A stretch of DNA of 41,865 bases from Ignavibacteria bacterium. Lineage in GTDB: Bacteria > Bacteroidota > Ignavibacteria > Ignavibacteriales > Ignavibacteriaceae. Of the stretch, positions 26,001 to 34,368 are shown one piece after another. The notes under the pieces are model-generated. The model was given only the letters and a program-made list of their open reading frames with translations. It was not told the origin of the DNA and ran no database searches. A program made the translations under genes and the position numbers. Each line of letters begins with the position of its first letter. The first letter of the stretch is position 1. The stretch spans positions 1 through 41,865 of the forward strand of contig JAUXVN010000086.1 of the NCBI GenBank assembly GCA_030684555.1, read 5' to 3'.

Positions 26001-27235
26001 CTTTGCGGAGCAAGGGCATAGGCTTCATCAACAAATAGAATTCCCCCCATAGCTTTATTAATTGCTTCGGTGACTATCTTAGGAGTTTCTCCTTGATACT
26101 GCCCTACTAGTTGGGAGCGGTCAGTCTCGATTACGTGTCCACTATCAAGGTAAGCGATTGCTGCAAAAATATCACCAAGTTTGCGTGCGATTGTTGTTTT
26201 GCCGGTCCCGGGATTTCCGGTAAGAACTATATGTATTCCGAATTTTTCATCATCGGATAGACCGCGTAGCGCCCGTTCTTGCTGCATTTGGACTTGTTTG
26301 GCTATTTCTTTAACAGCGGTTTTAACATTATCCATTCCGATGAATTCATCAAGCTCGGTCATAATTTGATCAAGACTTCTTTCAACGGGAATATCACCAT
26401 GAATATCATCTACCGAAACAATGTTATCATCATTTGCCCCTTTACCAATGCGGGCGAGATAAGATTTAAAAATATTCTCTGCGGTGTTTGAAGCCAGATG
26501 CGCATTTCCGAAAGATTCGTTTTTTGTTTTAACAGCTTGCTTAAATAATGATTTCAATCGTTTTTCGGAATCATCATTTAATGTAAGCGAATAGGATTTC
26601 AGTTTATTTACACTTATCTGATAAAGTTCGTTTGAAGAATAATCAGGCAGCTTAAATAAATATTTAAATCTGTTTTTTACCGAAGGATTTTTTTCGAGGA
26701 ACTCTTCAAATCCCTTGGGAAGTCCGGCAAGAATTACAATTGGATCAAATCCGAATTTATCCATTTCAGAAAATAGTTTATCAAGTTGATTTATATCTGA
26801 AGCAAAACCACCCGGAATTAGTTTTTGAGCGTTATCGATGAACAAAATTCCCCCTTTTAGATTAGGGAGATTTTGAGATAACTTTTGTGAATAAGCGGGA
26901 TAGTCAACCGCATCAATAATTTCTGCAGTTGGTTTGGTCGTAATTCCATTTTGAAAATAGAGCTGTTCTAAAATTTTTACAAGTGCACTTTTACCCGTGC
27001 CGGCATTTCCGATTATTATGCTATGCAAATTAATTTTGAATGCACTTCCCCCCTGCCGTTTTTGCATAGCTTTGGTAATGTTAATTAACGATTTGATTTC
27101 GTTTTTAACTTCGCCAAGTCCTATCATGTCTTCAAGCAATGAGGTTGATTCAGACAAAATCGGTTGTCCGCATATCTTGCAATACTTTGCAATATCTCTA
27201 TTTTGGGTTGAACATTTATCACATTGAATAGGCAT
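23060..27235 (-). CDS. Five-module CbxX/CfqX-type AAA+ protein with N-terminal zinc ribbon
   Basis: This 1391-residue protein starts with a zinc ribbon (Cys5, Cys8, Cys19, Cys22) and carries five tandem AAA+ modules of the CbxX/CfqX class, the family of Rubisco activase CbbX, SpoVK and EccA. Walker A lysines are at about 82, 346, 626, 901 and 1180. Module 1 is degenerate: its Walker B reads ILFIDNAQ, with Asn in place of the catalytic Glu. Modules 2-5 have intact DEA Walker B boxes (Glu404, 684, 959, 1237). Modules 2 and 4 are alike, as are 3 and 5, with a period of about 555 residues, so the array is an A-B-A-B duplication. Single-module relatives work as hexameric remodelling ATPases. The client here is unknown. 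It starts two bases after the kinase stop. Confidence 0.95.
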   Translation of the reverse strand: MPIQCDKCSTQNRDIAKYCKICGQPILSESTSLLEDMIGLGEVKNEIKSLINITKAMQKRQGGSAFKINLHSIIIGNAGTGKSALVKILEQLYFQNGITTKPTAEIIDAVDYPAYSQKLSQNLPNLKGGILFIDNAQKLIPGGFASDINQLDKLFSEMDKFGFDPIVILAGLPKGFEEFLEKNPSVKNRFKYLFKLPDYSSNELYQISVNKLKSYSLTLNDDSEKRLKSLFKQAVKTKNESFGNAHLASNTAENIFKSYLARIGKGANDDNIVSVDDIHGDIPVERSLDQIMTELDEFIGMDNVKTAVKEIAKQVQMQQERALRGLSDDEKFGIHIVLTGNPGTGKTTIARKLGDIFAAIAYLDSGHVIETDRSQLVGQYQGETPKIVTEAINKAMGGILFVDEAYALAPQSGDGSKDKYGTEAIETLMKRMEDDRGKFVMIAAGYQLEMENFLNSNPGMKSRFNKYLHINDYNPDELLKIYKGFIKKKKYVLSPEAEEIAKKAIKAIHDSRDKYFGNGREMRKLFEDTVTKFSDRLGKLGPSSITDDSVYTTVQPEDIPFTAKKELSVEEVMVDLNKLTGMKTIKDEVKNLVDYLNFEKKRAEAGGKETQLSLHFVFTGDPGTGKTTVARLMGKIFSSLGLLPRGHLIEADRSKLVAGYSGQTAIKTNQLIDSAMGGLLFIDEAYTLSSGDSSFGKEAIDTLLKRMEDDRGKFVVIVAGYTQQMKDFLETNPGLLSRFTKTIHFDDYNGKEMAQIYEKLVTEKDMLLEGEAASNLVEYFEELYDKRDKNFGNAREVRNIFESSLQKQSARLSKLNVDELNDKDLNTITKDDLGINIKKKKTIPEILTELDEFIGMDNVKAAVREIAQQIQVQQERFKRGLGDKESLGIHFILTGNPGTGKTTISRKLGEIFKAVDFLSKGHVIETDRSSLVGQYIGQTPKLVNEQIEKAMGGILFIDEAYTLAASSSGSTDAFGKEAIETLMKRMEDDRGKYVVIAAGYQQEMDRFLNTNPGMKSRFNKYLHIEDYKPAELVRIYKQFLSKRKFILHPDTDDILAKAIKAIYDGRDKNFANAREMRKLFEDTINRFSDRIGKLKPEEITDNNVFVTILPQDIPFDKKKEINIDDVISELNQLTGMKNIKEEVRSLVDFLNVEKIRSESGGKETQLNLHFIFTGNPGTGKTTVARLMGKIFKGLDLLPRGHVVEADRSKLVAQYIGQTSIKTNDLIDQAMGGILFIDEAYTLSVGGQGDFGKEAIDTLLKRLEDDRGKFVCVIAGYTDQMHDFIQTNPGLTSRFTKKIHFVDYNGEEMTEIFVKMINNKSMKINPETEEWIRNYFDQLYENRDKNFGNARTVRNIFESALQKQSSRVTVLVKSGITDPAIINTLIKEDIES

Positions 27236-27237
27236 AA

Positions 27238-30200
27238 TTATCTTGTTCTTCTTGTTCTACGTGTTGGTTTTTTAGCTGCTTCTTCTGCCGCTTTTTTCTC
27301 GTTAGCAGCCTTAATTGAGTCTTGAATTTGTTCTTGACGAAACTCTTCCGGGTGTAAAACTTCTTTGTATTGCGGATCAAGATAGATAAGGAAGAATAAC
27401 AAAGTTGCAAAAGCGAGAGAAGGTAAAGCGCTATATCTGAAAATCATGAATTTAGTTGATCGTCTAGTTTTTTTATAGGTTTTTAATAATTCATCTTTTG
27501 AACTTTCAAATTTAGGTTCATCATTGAATACAAATTGAAGAGGCTCATAAACATAACCGCTGAAATCATTCGGATCGAATAATTGGTTTCTCAAATTTAC
27601 ATCTGTATACTGTCCCTTTAGGATTTTATCAAACACAAAATAAAGAGCAACGACTAAAATTCCCGCAAGCAAGTACCAAAGCGAAATTGTAAGCATGAAT
27701 AAATAATAAACCACCACACCCACAATCAGTCCTAATATTGGTCCGCCAAACAATAATGTGCTGAAAGAAAATTCACCATCGTCTATCATTCCTAACAGAA
27801 CGAATCCCATAGTTAAAATTACCATTACGATATAGTAGTAGGAGCTTACATCCCAGAAAGCTCCCGGTAAGGGGTTGCTTTCCAAATTATAGACATAATA
27901 CATCAACACTCCTGCGAAGAGTACGGGAAAGATTAGGAAAATCCATTTCACTAAATTGAACCGTTGATCAACAGCACCTTCTTTTGTTATCATGTCGTGG
28001 AAGTATTTTACCCCTGTATTAAAACGTTTAACAAAAGTATTCTCGGGATTAATACTCTCAACAAACTGAACATATTCTTTCAATTTAATCTCATAATCTC
28101 CCCGCTTCTTGAAAACGAGGAAAGGATCTTCATGGAAGAAAACACTTAACCAGGCATTAACCAATGAGTCTTTTTTCTCTAGTTCAGGAATTAGTTTTGA
28201 TTTTACATTATTATCTGCTTTTTGTAATTGTTCCGGTTTAGTGAACTTTTTTCCTTCGAAATAAAAAGGAGTTTCACCACCAAAGCCGCGTATTATTTTG
28301 TACGTTGAAATATCGGCACTTGTATAACCAATTTTCCCCTTGTTATAACCTTTCGAATAAAAACTTCTGAAGGCATTATATTCATTGGTTAAACCGCGGG
28401 CAATTAAGAACATATAAAATTCATCATTGCCGTTTTTAAGTTGTTTAGAATATTTCTTGATGTTGTTAGCTAAAGCTTCGGCAAGCTCTTCTTTTGTGGT
28501 GCAGTGTGAATCATCAAGAGCATTATAACCGATAGATGGGTCAAGTGCATACGCAGCACAAACTAAACCGGCAGATTGATTTTTTTCAAATTGCTCAACT
28601 ATAGAATTAATTTGTTCGAGCAAACCTTGATCTATATAGTAAATCCATGCTGCAACTTCGTGACTGAAAAGAACTTCTTTTCCTCTTTCGGGTTCATCCC
28701 AAAATCTGATGGATAATTCTTCGGGGGTAGTAATTGGATCTCCTTCGTCAAACATAAACGGTGCTTCAGGATCAAGTGTATATAACACGTGCATAATTGC
28801 AATGTAGTCAACATAATCTTTAAAGTATTTTCTGAATTGTTTGACCTCTTTGTTTAACCCATGTGCAGAGAAGTATAAATAAAAAGAATCATTTTTATTT
28901 TGAAGCCGCTTCATATATTCTTCTTTATTGTTCTGAAGAACAGTAACAAAGTCTTCAATAGAACGGCACTTTGTTCCGTCATCGGCGATATATGGAAGGT
29001 CGGGATCAAGCATGAAAATAGCGGCTTGTAAGCCTGCTTCTTCATCTTTTGGATAATTGGTTTCGTAAATTTCTTCCAGCGTAACGGAAAGTTTTAAATT
29101 GTTACACTCGTCAAGCCAATTTTTAATTTTCCCTCTGTATAAATATTTTTTGCCGATAGCGGGATAATCTTGTAATAATTTAGCAAGCTCAATCGGAGTA
29201 TTGGCGACTAAATCTAAATCGGAATCATATACGAATGGTTTATATTTGGATTGATCTTGTTCAACGAAAACAGAAACAGCTTCACCACGCATCCATTTTT
29301 TAATTTCTTGATAACCCCAGCGTTTATCAATGCTGACAACGGTTAATCCTTTAATAAGATTTTTAAGTTCAGCCGGCATATCTTCGGGGATATTAATTTT
29401 GCCGAGATTTTTAATTCTCATAATTCCCATTTCAGGAATCCCTTTAAACGGATTTTCTGCTGTCCAGATTTTGATAAGCATTATGCCGAGTGCATAATAA
29501 TCAAGCTCTTTGCTTACAAAAGCTTTTCCATCAAGACTTTGATATAATTCGGGAGCTGCATAAACCATGGTTCTTGCTTGACCTGTAACTTGAGCTTCCT
29601 GGTTTTCATCGAGTAGAGATGAGATGCCGAAATCACCAATTAAAACATCACTTCCGTCGGCATTTTTGTAAAATATATTTTCGGGTTTTATATCGCGATG
29701 GATAATACCTTTGCTGTGGCAATATTCGAGAGCATCTGTTGTTTCATCAACAATCTCTTTAATTCTCTTCATATCTTTTATTGGAAGATAAGTATCGAGA
29801 GTTCCGCCGGCAGCAAATTCAAGAAGTTCATAGAATCGTCCTTCATGATAACCATAATCAAGAACTCTAAGAATATCTTTATGAGAGATAGCACGCATCT
29901 TTTTAATGAGTGCTTCTTTCGGTTTGATGTTTGGATAATAAAGTTTTAGAACAGATTTTTCTCCTTCTTTTTCAAGAAGAAAAATTTGTGCTTCACCGGT
30001 TGATTCTGAAATTACTTTTAATTTTTGATAAGTTTTTTGATTTAATACAAACGAAGTTTGTTGTGTGACATTCACTGCAATCTTTGTCCCAAGAGCATTG
30101 GTCGCATTTCCATCAGAAGAAATAAGACCGCCGTCTGCCCTAACGGTTGAATCGTTATCATCTAGTGCGTCGGCTGAGATTACTCCCGAACCGGCTCTTA

Positions 30201-30315
30201 CAGTTTTATCCGGATCATCAGAAGAATTCGCACTGATAATATTTTGTCCGGCACGAACAGTTTTGTCCTCATCATCGTTATTTATTCTGACGGTTTTGTC
30301 GTCGTCTGCTGCCAT
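27238..30315 (-). CDS. Membrane-anchored Ser/Thr protein kinase with DKTVR repeats
   Basis: The 1025-residue protein opens with an acidic tail holding DKTVR at residues 6-10, 17-21 and 36-40 and DSTVR at 55-59. The Hanks-type kinase domain (about 92-345) has Lys124 (SVLKLYY), HRDIKPEN (Asp208, Asn213), GDFG (Asp228) and AAPELY (Glu256). Its glycine loop (ISESTGEAQIF) lacks the usual GxGxxG. Residues about 359-735 hold about five degenerate repeats, the clearest with LDPDLPY, LDPEAPF and LDPSIGY followed by a helical DSFYLYFSAHGL-type segment. About five membrane segments lie at 790-900 and 957-979. The tail ends in TRRTRRTR. It should be held at the inner membrane with the kinase in the cytoplasm, phosphorylating itself, the FHA protein or the AAA+ protein. 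Confidence 0.95.
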   Translation of the reverse strand: MAADDDKTVRINNDDEDKTVRAGQNIISANSSDDPDKTVRAGSGVISADALDDNDSTVRADGGLISSDGNATNALGTKIAVNVTQQTSFVLNQKTYQKLKVISESTGEAQIFLLEKEGEKSVLKLYYPNIKPKEALIKKMRAISHKDILRVLDYGYHEGRFYELLEFAAGGTLDTYLPIKDMKRIKEIVDETTDALEYCHSKGIIHRDIKPENIFYKNADGSDVLIGDFGISSLLDENQEAQVTGQARTMVYAAPELYQSLDGKAFVSKELDYYALGIMLIKIWTAENPFKGIPEMGIMRIKNLGKINIPEDMPAELKNLIKGLTVVSIDKRWGYQEIKKWMRGEAVSVFVEQDQSKYKPFVYDSDLDLVANTPIELAKLLQDYPAIGKKYLYRGKIKNWLDECNNLKLSVTLEEIYETNYPKDEEAGLQAAIFMLDPDLPYIADDGTKCRSIEDFVTVLQNNKEEYMKRLQNKNDSFYLYFSAHGLNKEVKQFRKYFKDYVDYIAIMHVLYTLDPEAPFMFDEGDPITTPEELSIRFWDEPERGKEVLFSHEVAAWIYYIDQGLLEQINSIVEQFEKNQSAGLVCAAYALDPSIGYNALDDSHCTTKEELAEALANNIKKYSKQLKNGNDEFYMFLIARGLTNEYNAFRSFYSKGYNKGKIGYTSADISTYKIIRGFGGETPFYFEGKKFTKPEQLQKADNNVKSKLIPELEKKDSLVNAWLSVFFHEDPFLVFKKRGDYEIKLKEYVQFVESINPENTFVKRFNTGVKYFHDMITKEGAVDQRFNLVKWIFLIFPVLFAGVLMYYVYNLESNPLPGAFWDVSSYYYIVMVILTMGFVLLGMIDDGEFSFSTLLFGGPILGLIVGVVVYYLFMLTISLWYLLAGILVVALYFVFDKILKGQYTDVNLRNQLFDPNDFSGYVYEPLQFVFNDEPKFESSKDELLKTYKKTRRSTKFMIFRYSALPSLAFATLLFFLIYLDPQYKEVLHPEEFRQEQIQDSIKAANEKKAAEEAAKKPTRRTRRTR

Positions 30316-30351
30316 AATTAAATCCTTATCTTAATAAATTTATCTCGAAAA

Positions 30352-31290
30352 TTAATTGCTTGTATCTATTACCCAGACTCCCCCGCCATGAGGCTCGGCG
30401 CATTCGCTTGGGTCGTTATGCAAAACTTCATACCTTGAACAGCGCCAGCCTATTATTCTTGGCGGTTTTGATGCTTTGAAAAACTTTCTTGCTTCCTGTG
30501 GATTTTGAAAAGTAAGTGATTTCATTTTATTTAATTTTTCTTGAGCCTCTCGATTTTTTCTTGCCCGTTCTTGATTCTTTGATGCAATATCCTGTGCTCG
30601 TTTTAATGCATCTTTTAATGATTCTCTTTTTACTTCGGGTTTGGGAGTATTCTGGGTTTGTGGTTTTGGAGCTTCTTTTTGTGATTTTTGTATATAACCG
30701 GATATGCTGTTCAGAAGAGCAAGTTTTTTTTGTCTCTCTTCTTCTTCCTTATCTACCAACTCCTCTTGCTTAGCCTGTGCTTCATCTTGTTGAAGTAAGA
30801 CAGACTCTTCTTTAATCTCCTGCTCCATCTGTGCAATTTCTTGAAAAAGATTTTGCATTTGAGACATAACCGGATCGTTCTGAATTTGCTTAATTGCTTC
30901 TAAAGCAAAATCAGTTAAAGGGGTATTACATTTTGGACAAAAATCGAAGTAACTTAAATGCTGACATGTATGACAAACTATTCCGACTACGGGGTTTCCA
31001 CATTCACCGCAAAATGTTTCATTAAGATCGACAGGGGATGAACAGAATTTACATTGTTTATCAAGCAGCCAATGACCGCAGGCTTCACATATATCGGCAT
31101 TCGGGTAAACTTTAGAGTTGCATTTTGGACATTTTAAATCTTCGGTAAGAGAAGCCCCACATTCTTCACAAAATTTAGCTTCATAATTATTCAGCGTAGA
31201 ACAAGCATGGCAAGTTTTACTCTCCGGCTTTTCTAAAGCTTTCTGTTGAAAAGCTTTCTCCTGAAACCGGGACTGTTCCTGGTTATCCAT
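30352..31290 (-). CDS. Four-zinc-ribbon protein with coiled-coil region
   Basis: This 312-residue protein has eight CxxC pairs between residues 27 and 121 (27/30, 41/44, 54/57, 68/71, 80/83, 94/97, 106/109, 118/121), forming about four zinc ribbons. A strongly charged helical region of about residues 130-270 (QMEQEIKEESVLLQQDEAQ and KALLNSISG-like parts, rich in Gln, Glu and Lys) is probably a coiled coil. The last 40 residues contain a small Trp/Cys/His module (GWRCSRYEVLHNDPSECAEP) with a different look. I know of no named family for the whole. It is the first gene of the tight kinase-AAA-FHA-phosphatase operon, 36 bp upstream of the kinase, and may be its adaptor or scaffold. Confidence 0.88.
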   Translation of the reverse strand: MDNQEQSRFQEKAFQQKALEKPESKTCHACSTLNNYEAKFCEECGASLTEDLKCPKCNSKVYPNADICEACGHWLLDKQCKFCSSPVDLNETFCGECGNPVVGIVCHTCQHLSYFDFCPKCNTPLTDFALEAIKQIQNDPVMSQMQNLFQEIAQMEQEIKEESVLLQQDEAQAKQEELVDKEEEERQKKLALLNSISGYIQKSQKEAPKPQTQNTPKPEVKRESLKDALKRAQDIASKNQERARKNREAQEKLNKMKSLTFQNPQEARKFFKASKPPRIIGWRCSRYEVLHNDPSECAEPHGGGVWVIDTSN

Positions 31291-31389
31291 CTTTCCCCAT
31301 GAATATTAATTCAGTTTAAAAACTTAACTCAAAATTAACGATTAATGAAAGATTATCAAAGTATAAAAGGGATTCTATCACATGTTATA

Positions 31390-32226
31390 CTAAAAAGAAT
31401 AAGAAACATTTAACCAGGGTAAAAAGGCAATTCCATTGTTGTTATATTGCGGCATTGCACTTATCAAACCAAAATCACTCGACAATTTTTCCCCGATACT
31501 TCTAATTCCCATTAACAACAATACTCCGTCGCTTCCTGTGATTGACCAGGTTTCCAGTATCGCTTTTGTATTTCCAAACAGGAAAAACTCTCCCGAGATA
31601 GTTATAATTGGTTTTTCTCCAAACTGATTATTCGCGTTATATAATCCAACACCGACACTTAAAGAAGCCCTGTTTCCGGTATAAGTTGAAATTAAATAAA
31701 GAGATTTAATTCCTTCGGATGGGTTGGACTGGGAAATAGAATTGAGATACAATCCACCCAAACTGACATCAAAATTGTTTTTACTGTAGAATCTTCCTTT
31801 GGGGGAAATAAAATAGGTTTGATTAATTGTTCCCGGAAGCACAGTTATACCGGCAGTAACCATAATTTCATCTATAAATCCATAACCGGCAGAAAGTACA
31901 AATATCTGACTATTACTAAAAAATCCCTTTCCCTTTTTTAGAGTGCGTGCAGTTGGAGTAATTACTAATCGGTGATCACTTGGGTCACGGTAAAATGTAT
32001 CTTTTTTGACGATTGAATATTTTATTTCTTTAATGTTTGATTTTGAAGCGGTAATATTTGCACCATTTGGCAGGAGTAACTGAATTTGCAATGAATCATC
32101 TCTTATGATAGTCCCTTTATAATATGAACCATCATTAAGAGTTATAGCAATAGTGCGAATTGAATCAGATACTTCTTGTGAAAAAAGTAAAACCGGAAAC
32201 AAAAGGACGACGAATATTTTTTTCAT
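31390..32226 (-). CDS. Small beta-rich exported protein, probably outer membrane
   Basis: I do not recognise a named family. The 278-residue protein has a signal peptide (MKKIFVVLLFPVLLFSQ). An N-terminal beta-rich segment (TIAITLNDGSYYKGTIIRDD, followed by SNIKEIKY) resembles a short Sm-like or PRC-barrel-like fold. The remaining part from about residue 95 has alternating hydrophobic strands (LSAGYGFIDEIMVTAGITVL, SLSVGVGLYNAN) and ends in NVSYSF, whose terminal Phe suits an outer-membrane barrel. It lies 33 bp after the YyaL-like gene and 99 bp before the zinc-ribbon gene, so it may share a transcript with the signalling operon. Confidence 0.72.
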   Translation of the reverse strand: MKKIFVVLLFPVLLFSQEVSDSIRTIAITLNDGSYYKGTIIRDDSLQIQLLLPNGANITASKSNIKEIKYSIVKKDTFYRDPSDHRLVITPTARTLKKGKGFFSNSQIFVLSAGYGFIDEIMVTAGITVLPGTINQTYFISPKGRFYSKNNFDVSLGGLYLNSISQSNPSEGIKSLYLISTYTGNRASLSVGVGLYNANNQFGEKPIITISGEFFLFGNTKAILETWSITGSDGVLLLMGIRSIGEKLSSDFGLISAMPQYNNNGIAFLPWLNVSYSF

Positions 32227-32259
32227 AAACTCCCCTATTATACATTCACAAATTAAGAA

Positions 32260-34347
32260 TTAGTCTTGAAGAAGTCGAACCATTTCTTCAACCGTGTTTA
32301 CCGGCAAACTGCATGAGTAATCAACACAAACATAAACTGTTGTTTTATCATCCACTGATTTCATATTTATTGTAAATGGAGCAATTTCATCTAATACTTT
32401 TTCAGAGGCTTCATTCTTTACCAAAACTACTTTATATGGAATAAACATTGAGTTTATTGCATCTATAAACTTTTTGGATTCGGACTTATCATTCCCTTCA
32501 ACCAAAACAATTTCAAAAGATTTGGAGCGAAGGTAATCAACCGATGAAAGAAATTGTGTATAGGCAGAAGCCATACTATTTACTTCATCGGAAAAAGTTC
32601 GTTCAAGCATTCGGGCTCGATTTTCATAATAAGATTTTCCCGTTAATCGACTTAGCTCAATTAGATTTAAAAATGCTATTGAATTGCTTGAAGGAATGGC
32701 TCCGTCATATAAATCTTTTTTCCTCACTATAAGTTCTTCACCAATATCTGAATTAATGAAATAACCGCCATATTCTTCATCGAGGAAATGTTTATCAAAA
32801 TATTCTTGGAATTTTATTGCTTCAGAAAGATATGAGATTTCGAAAGTTGACTGATATAATTCAATTAATCCCCATATAAAGAAACTATAATCTTCTGCGG
32901 TTCCTTCAAATGCAGATTCATTATCGCGATAGCGATGAAGCAGCGAATAATCTTCTCGTTTCATTTTATCCAAAATAAAAGCTGCAGATTTTTCTGCCGA
33001 TTGAATAAAAGACTCTTCATTGAAAACCGCACCGGCTTTTGCAAATGCGGTTATCATAAGTCCGTTCCAGTCAACAAGAATTTTGTCGTCTTTATGCGGA
33101 TGAACTCTTTCTTTTCTTACGATAAAAAGTTTTTCTTTGGCAAGCATTACAAATTCTTGAAGAGTTTCAAAATCGATTTCGTTTTTCTCCGCAAATTCTT
33201 CAAGCGAAATAGTTAAGTGAGGAATATTTTCTCCGGTAAGAGTTCCCCCCTTAAATGGGTCGACAAAATTTCCTTCTTCTTTTATAGAAAAAATATCACA
33301 GAACAGTTCATGTTCAGCACCGAGGATTTCTTTTATTTCCTCTTTTCTCCATAAATAAAATTTTCCCTCTTCTCCTTCACTATCGGCATCTTCAGCGGAA
33401 TAGAATCCACCGTTTGGGTCAGTCAAATCACGTTGAACGTAAGATAAGATTTCATAAACGGTTTCTTTTAAAAAAGGATCTTGTGTAAGTTGATATGCTT
33501 CTGTATAAGCGATTGTAAGCATCGCTTGATCGTATAGCATTTTTTCAAAATGAGGAAGAAGCCATTGTCTATCGGTTGAATATCGATGGAAACCAAATCC
33601 TACTTGATCATAAATGCCCCCCCGTTTCATTGCGAAAAGAGTTTTGATTACCATTCGCAGCGGTTTTTCTTCTTTTGTACGAAGAAAATATCTCAATAAA
33701 AAAGTTAAGTTGTGGGGAGAAGGAAATTTTGGTGAAGAGCCGAATCCGCCATATTCCTCATCAAATCTTTCAGAAAATTGTTTGAATGCTTTTGTTAAGA
33801 CATCAACTGTTAAATCATCACCTAAATATGATTGAACTGATTGTTTAACCGATTCAGCTATCTCTTCTGCCGATTGAAGTAAATCTTCTTTTTTTGTTAG
33901 CCATAATTCTTTTATCCGTGGAATAAGCTCAAGCATTCCGACCCTGCCATAATTACTCTCTTTCGGAAAATAGGTTCCTGTAAAAAATGGTTTTTTATCG
34001 GGAGTCATTATTACCGTCAAGGGCCAGCCGCCGGCTCCGGTTAAAGCTTGACAAATACTCATGTATATTGAATCTATATCGGGACGTTCTTCCCGATCTA
34101 CTTTTATAGAGACAAAAGTATCGTTCATCTGTTTGGCAACTTCTTCATCTTCAAATGATTCATGTTCCATTACGTGGCACCAATGACAAGTTGAATATCC
34201 AATGGAAAGGAAAATCGGTTTGTTTTCATCTTCAGCTTTTTGAAAAGCTTCATCACCCCAGGCAAACCAATCAACCGGATTATAAGCATGTTGTAAAAGG
34301 TATGGACTTTTTTCGTTGATTAATCTGTTTGTCTGTTTCGATTTCAA
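32260..34347 (-). CDS. YyaL/DUF255 thioredoxin-domain protein
   Basis: This 695-residue protein matches the YyaL/spermatogenesis-associated protein 20 family. An N-terminal thioredoxin-like DUF255 domain (about 1-165) has [22 protein letters not shown] and the [16 protein letters not shown] box with Cys54 and Cys57. An alpha/alpha-barrel region follows, of the sort seen in six-hairpin glycosidases ([64 protein letters not shown]). The biochemical role of the family is not settled; a redox or carbohydrate-linked role is proposed from domains alone. No signal peptide is seen. It overlaps no neighbour but is 21 bp downstream of the small cysteine-rich protein. Confidence 0.94.
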   Translation of the reverse strand: MKSKQTNRLINEKSPYLLQHAYNPVDWFAWGDEAFQKAEDENKPIFLSIGYSTCHWCHVMEHESFEDEEVAKQMNDTFVSIKVDREERPDIDSIYMSICQALTGAGGWPLTVIMTPDKKPFFTGTYFPKESNYGRVGMLELIPRIKELWLTKKEDLLQSAEEIAESVKQSVQSYLGDDLTVDVLTKAFKQFSERFDEEYGGFGSSPKFPSPHNLTFLLRYFLRTKEEKPLRMVIKTLFAMKRGGIYDQVGFGFHRYSTDRQWLLPHFEKMLYDQAMLTIAYTEAYQLTQDPFLKETVYEILSYVQRDLTDPNGGFYSAEDADSEGEEGKFYLWRKEEIKEILGAEHELFCDIFSIKEEGNFVDPFKGGTLTGENIPHLTISLEEFAEKNEIDFETLQEFVMLAKEKLFIVRKERVHPHKDDKILVDWNGLMITAFAKAGAVFNEESFIQSAEKSAAFILDKMKREDYSLLHRYRDNESAFEGTAEDYSFFIWGLIELYQSTFEISYLSEAIKFQEYFDKHFLDEEYGGYFINSDIGEELIVRKKDLYDGAIPSSNSIAFLNLIELSRLTGKSYYENRARMLERTFSDEVNSMASAYTQFLSSVDYLRSKSFEIVLVEGNDKSESKKFIDAINSMFIPYKVVLVKNEASEKVLDEIAPFTINMKSVDDKTTVYVCVDYSCSLPVNTVEEMVRLLQD

Positions 34348-34368
34348 ATTTATCCTCTTTTAATATTA

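Noticed and set aside
23060-30315. Many shorter plus-strand open frames opposite the AAA+ and kinase genes
   Set aside because: They are antisense shadows of clear coding regions with no start signals or family resemblance.
21658-31290. Type VI secretion or ESX secretion locus
   Set aside because: The kinase, phosphatase, FHA and CbxX/EccA-like AAA+ proteins recall these systems, but no sheath, baseplate, Hcp, VgrG, FtsK-like or WXG100 gene is in the window.
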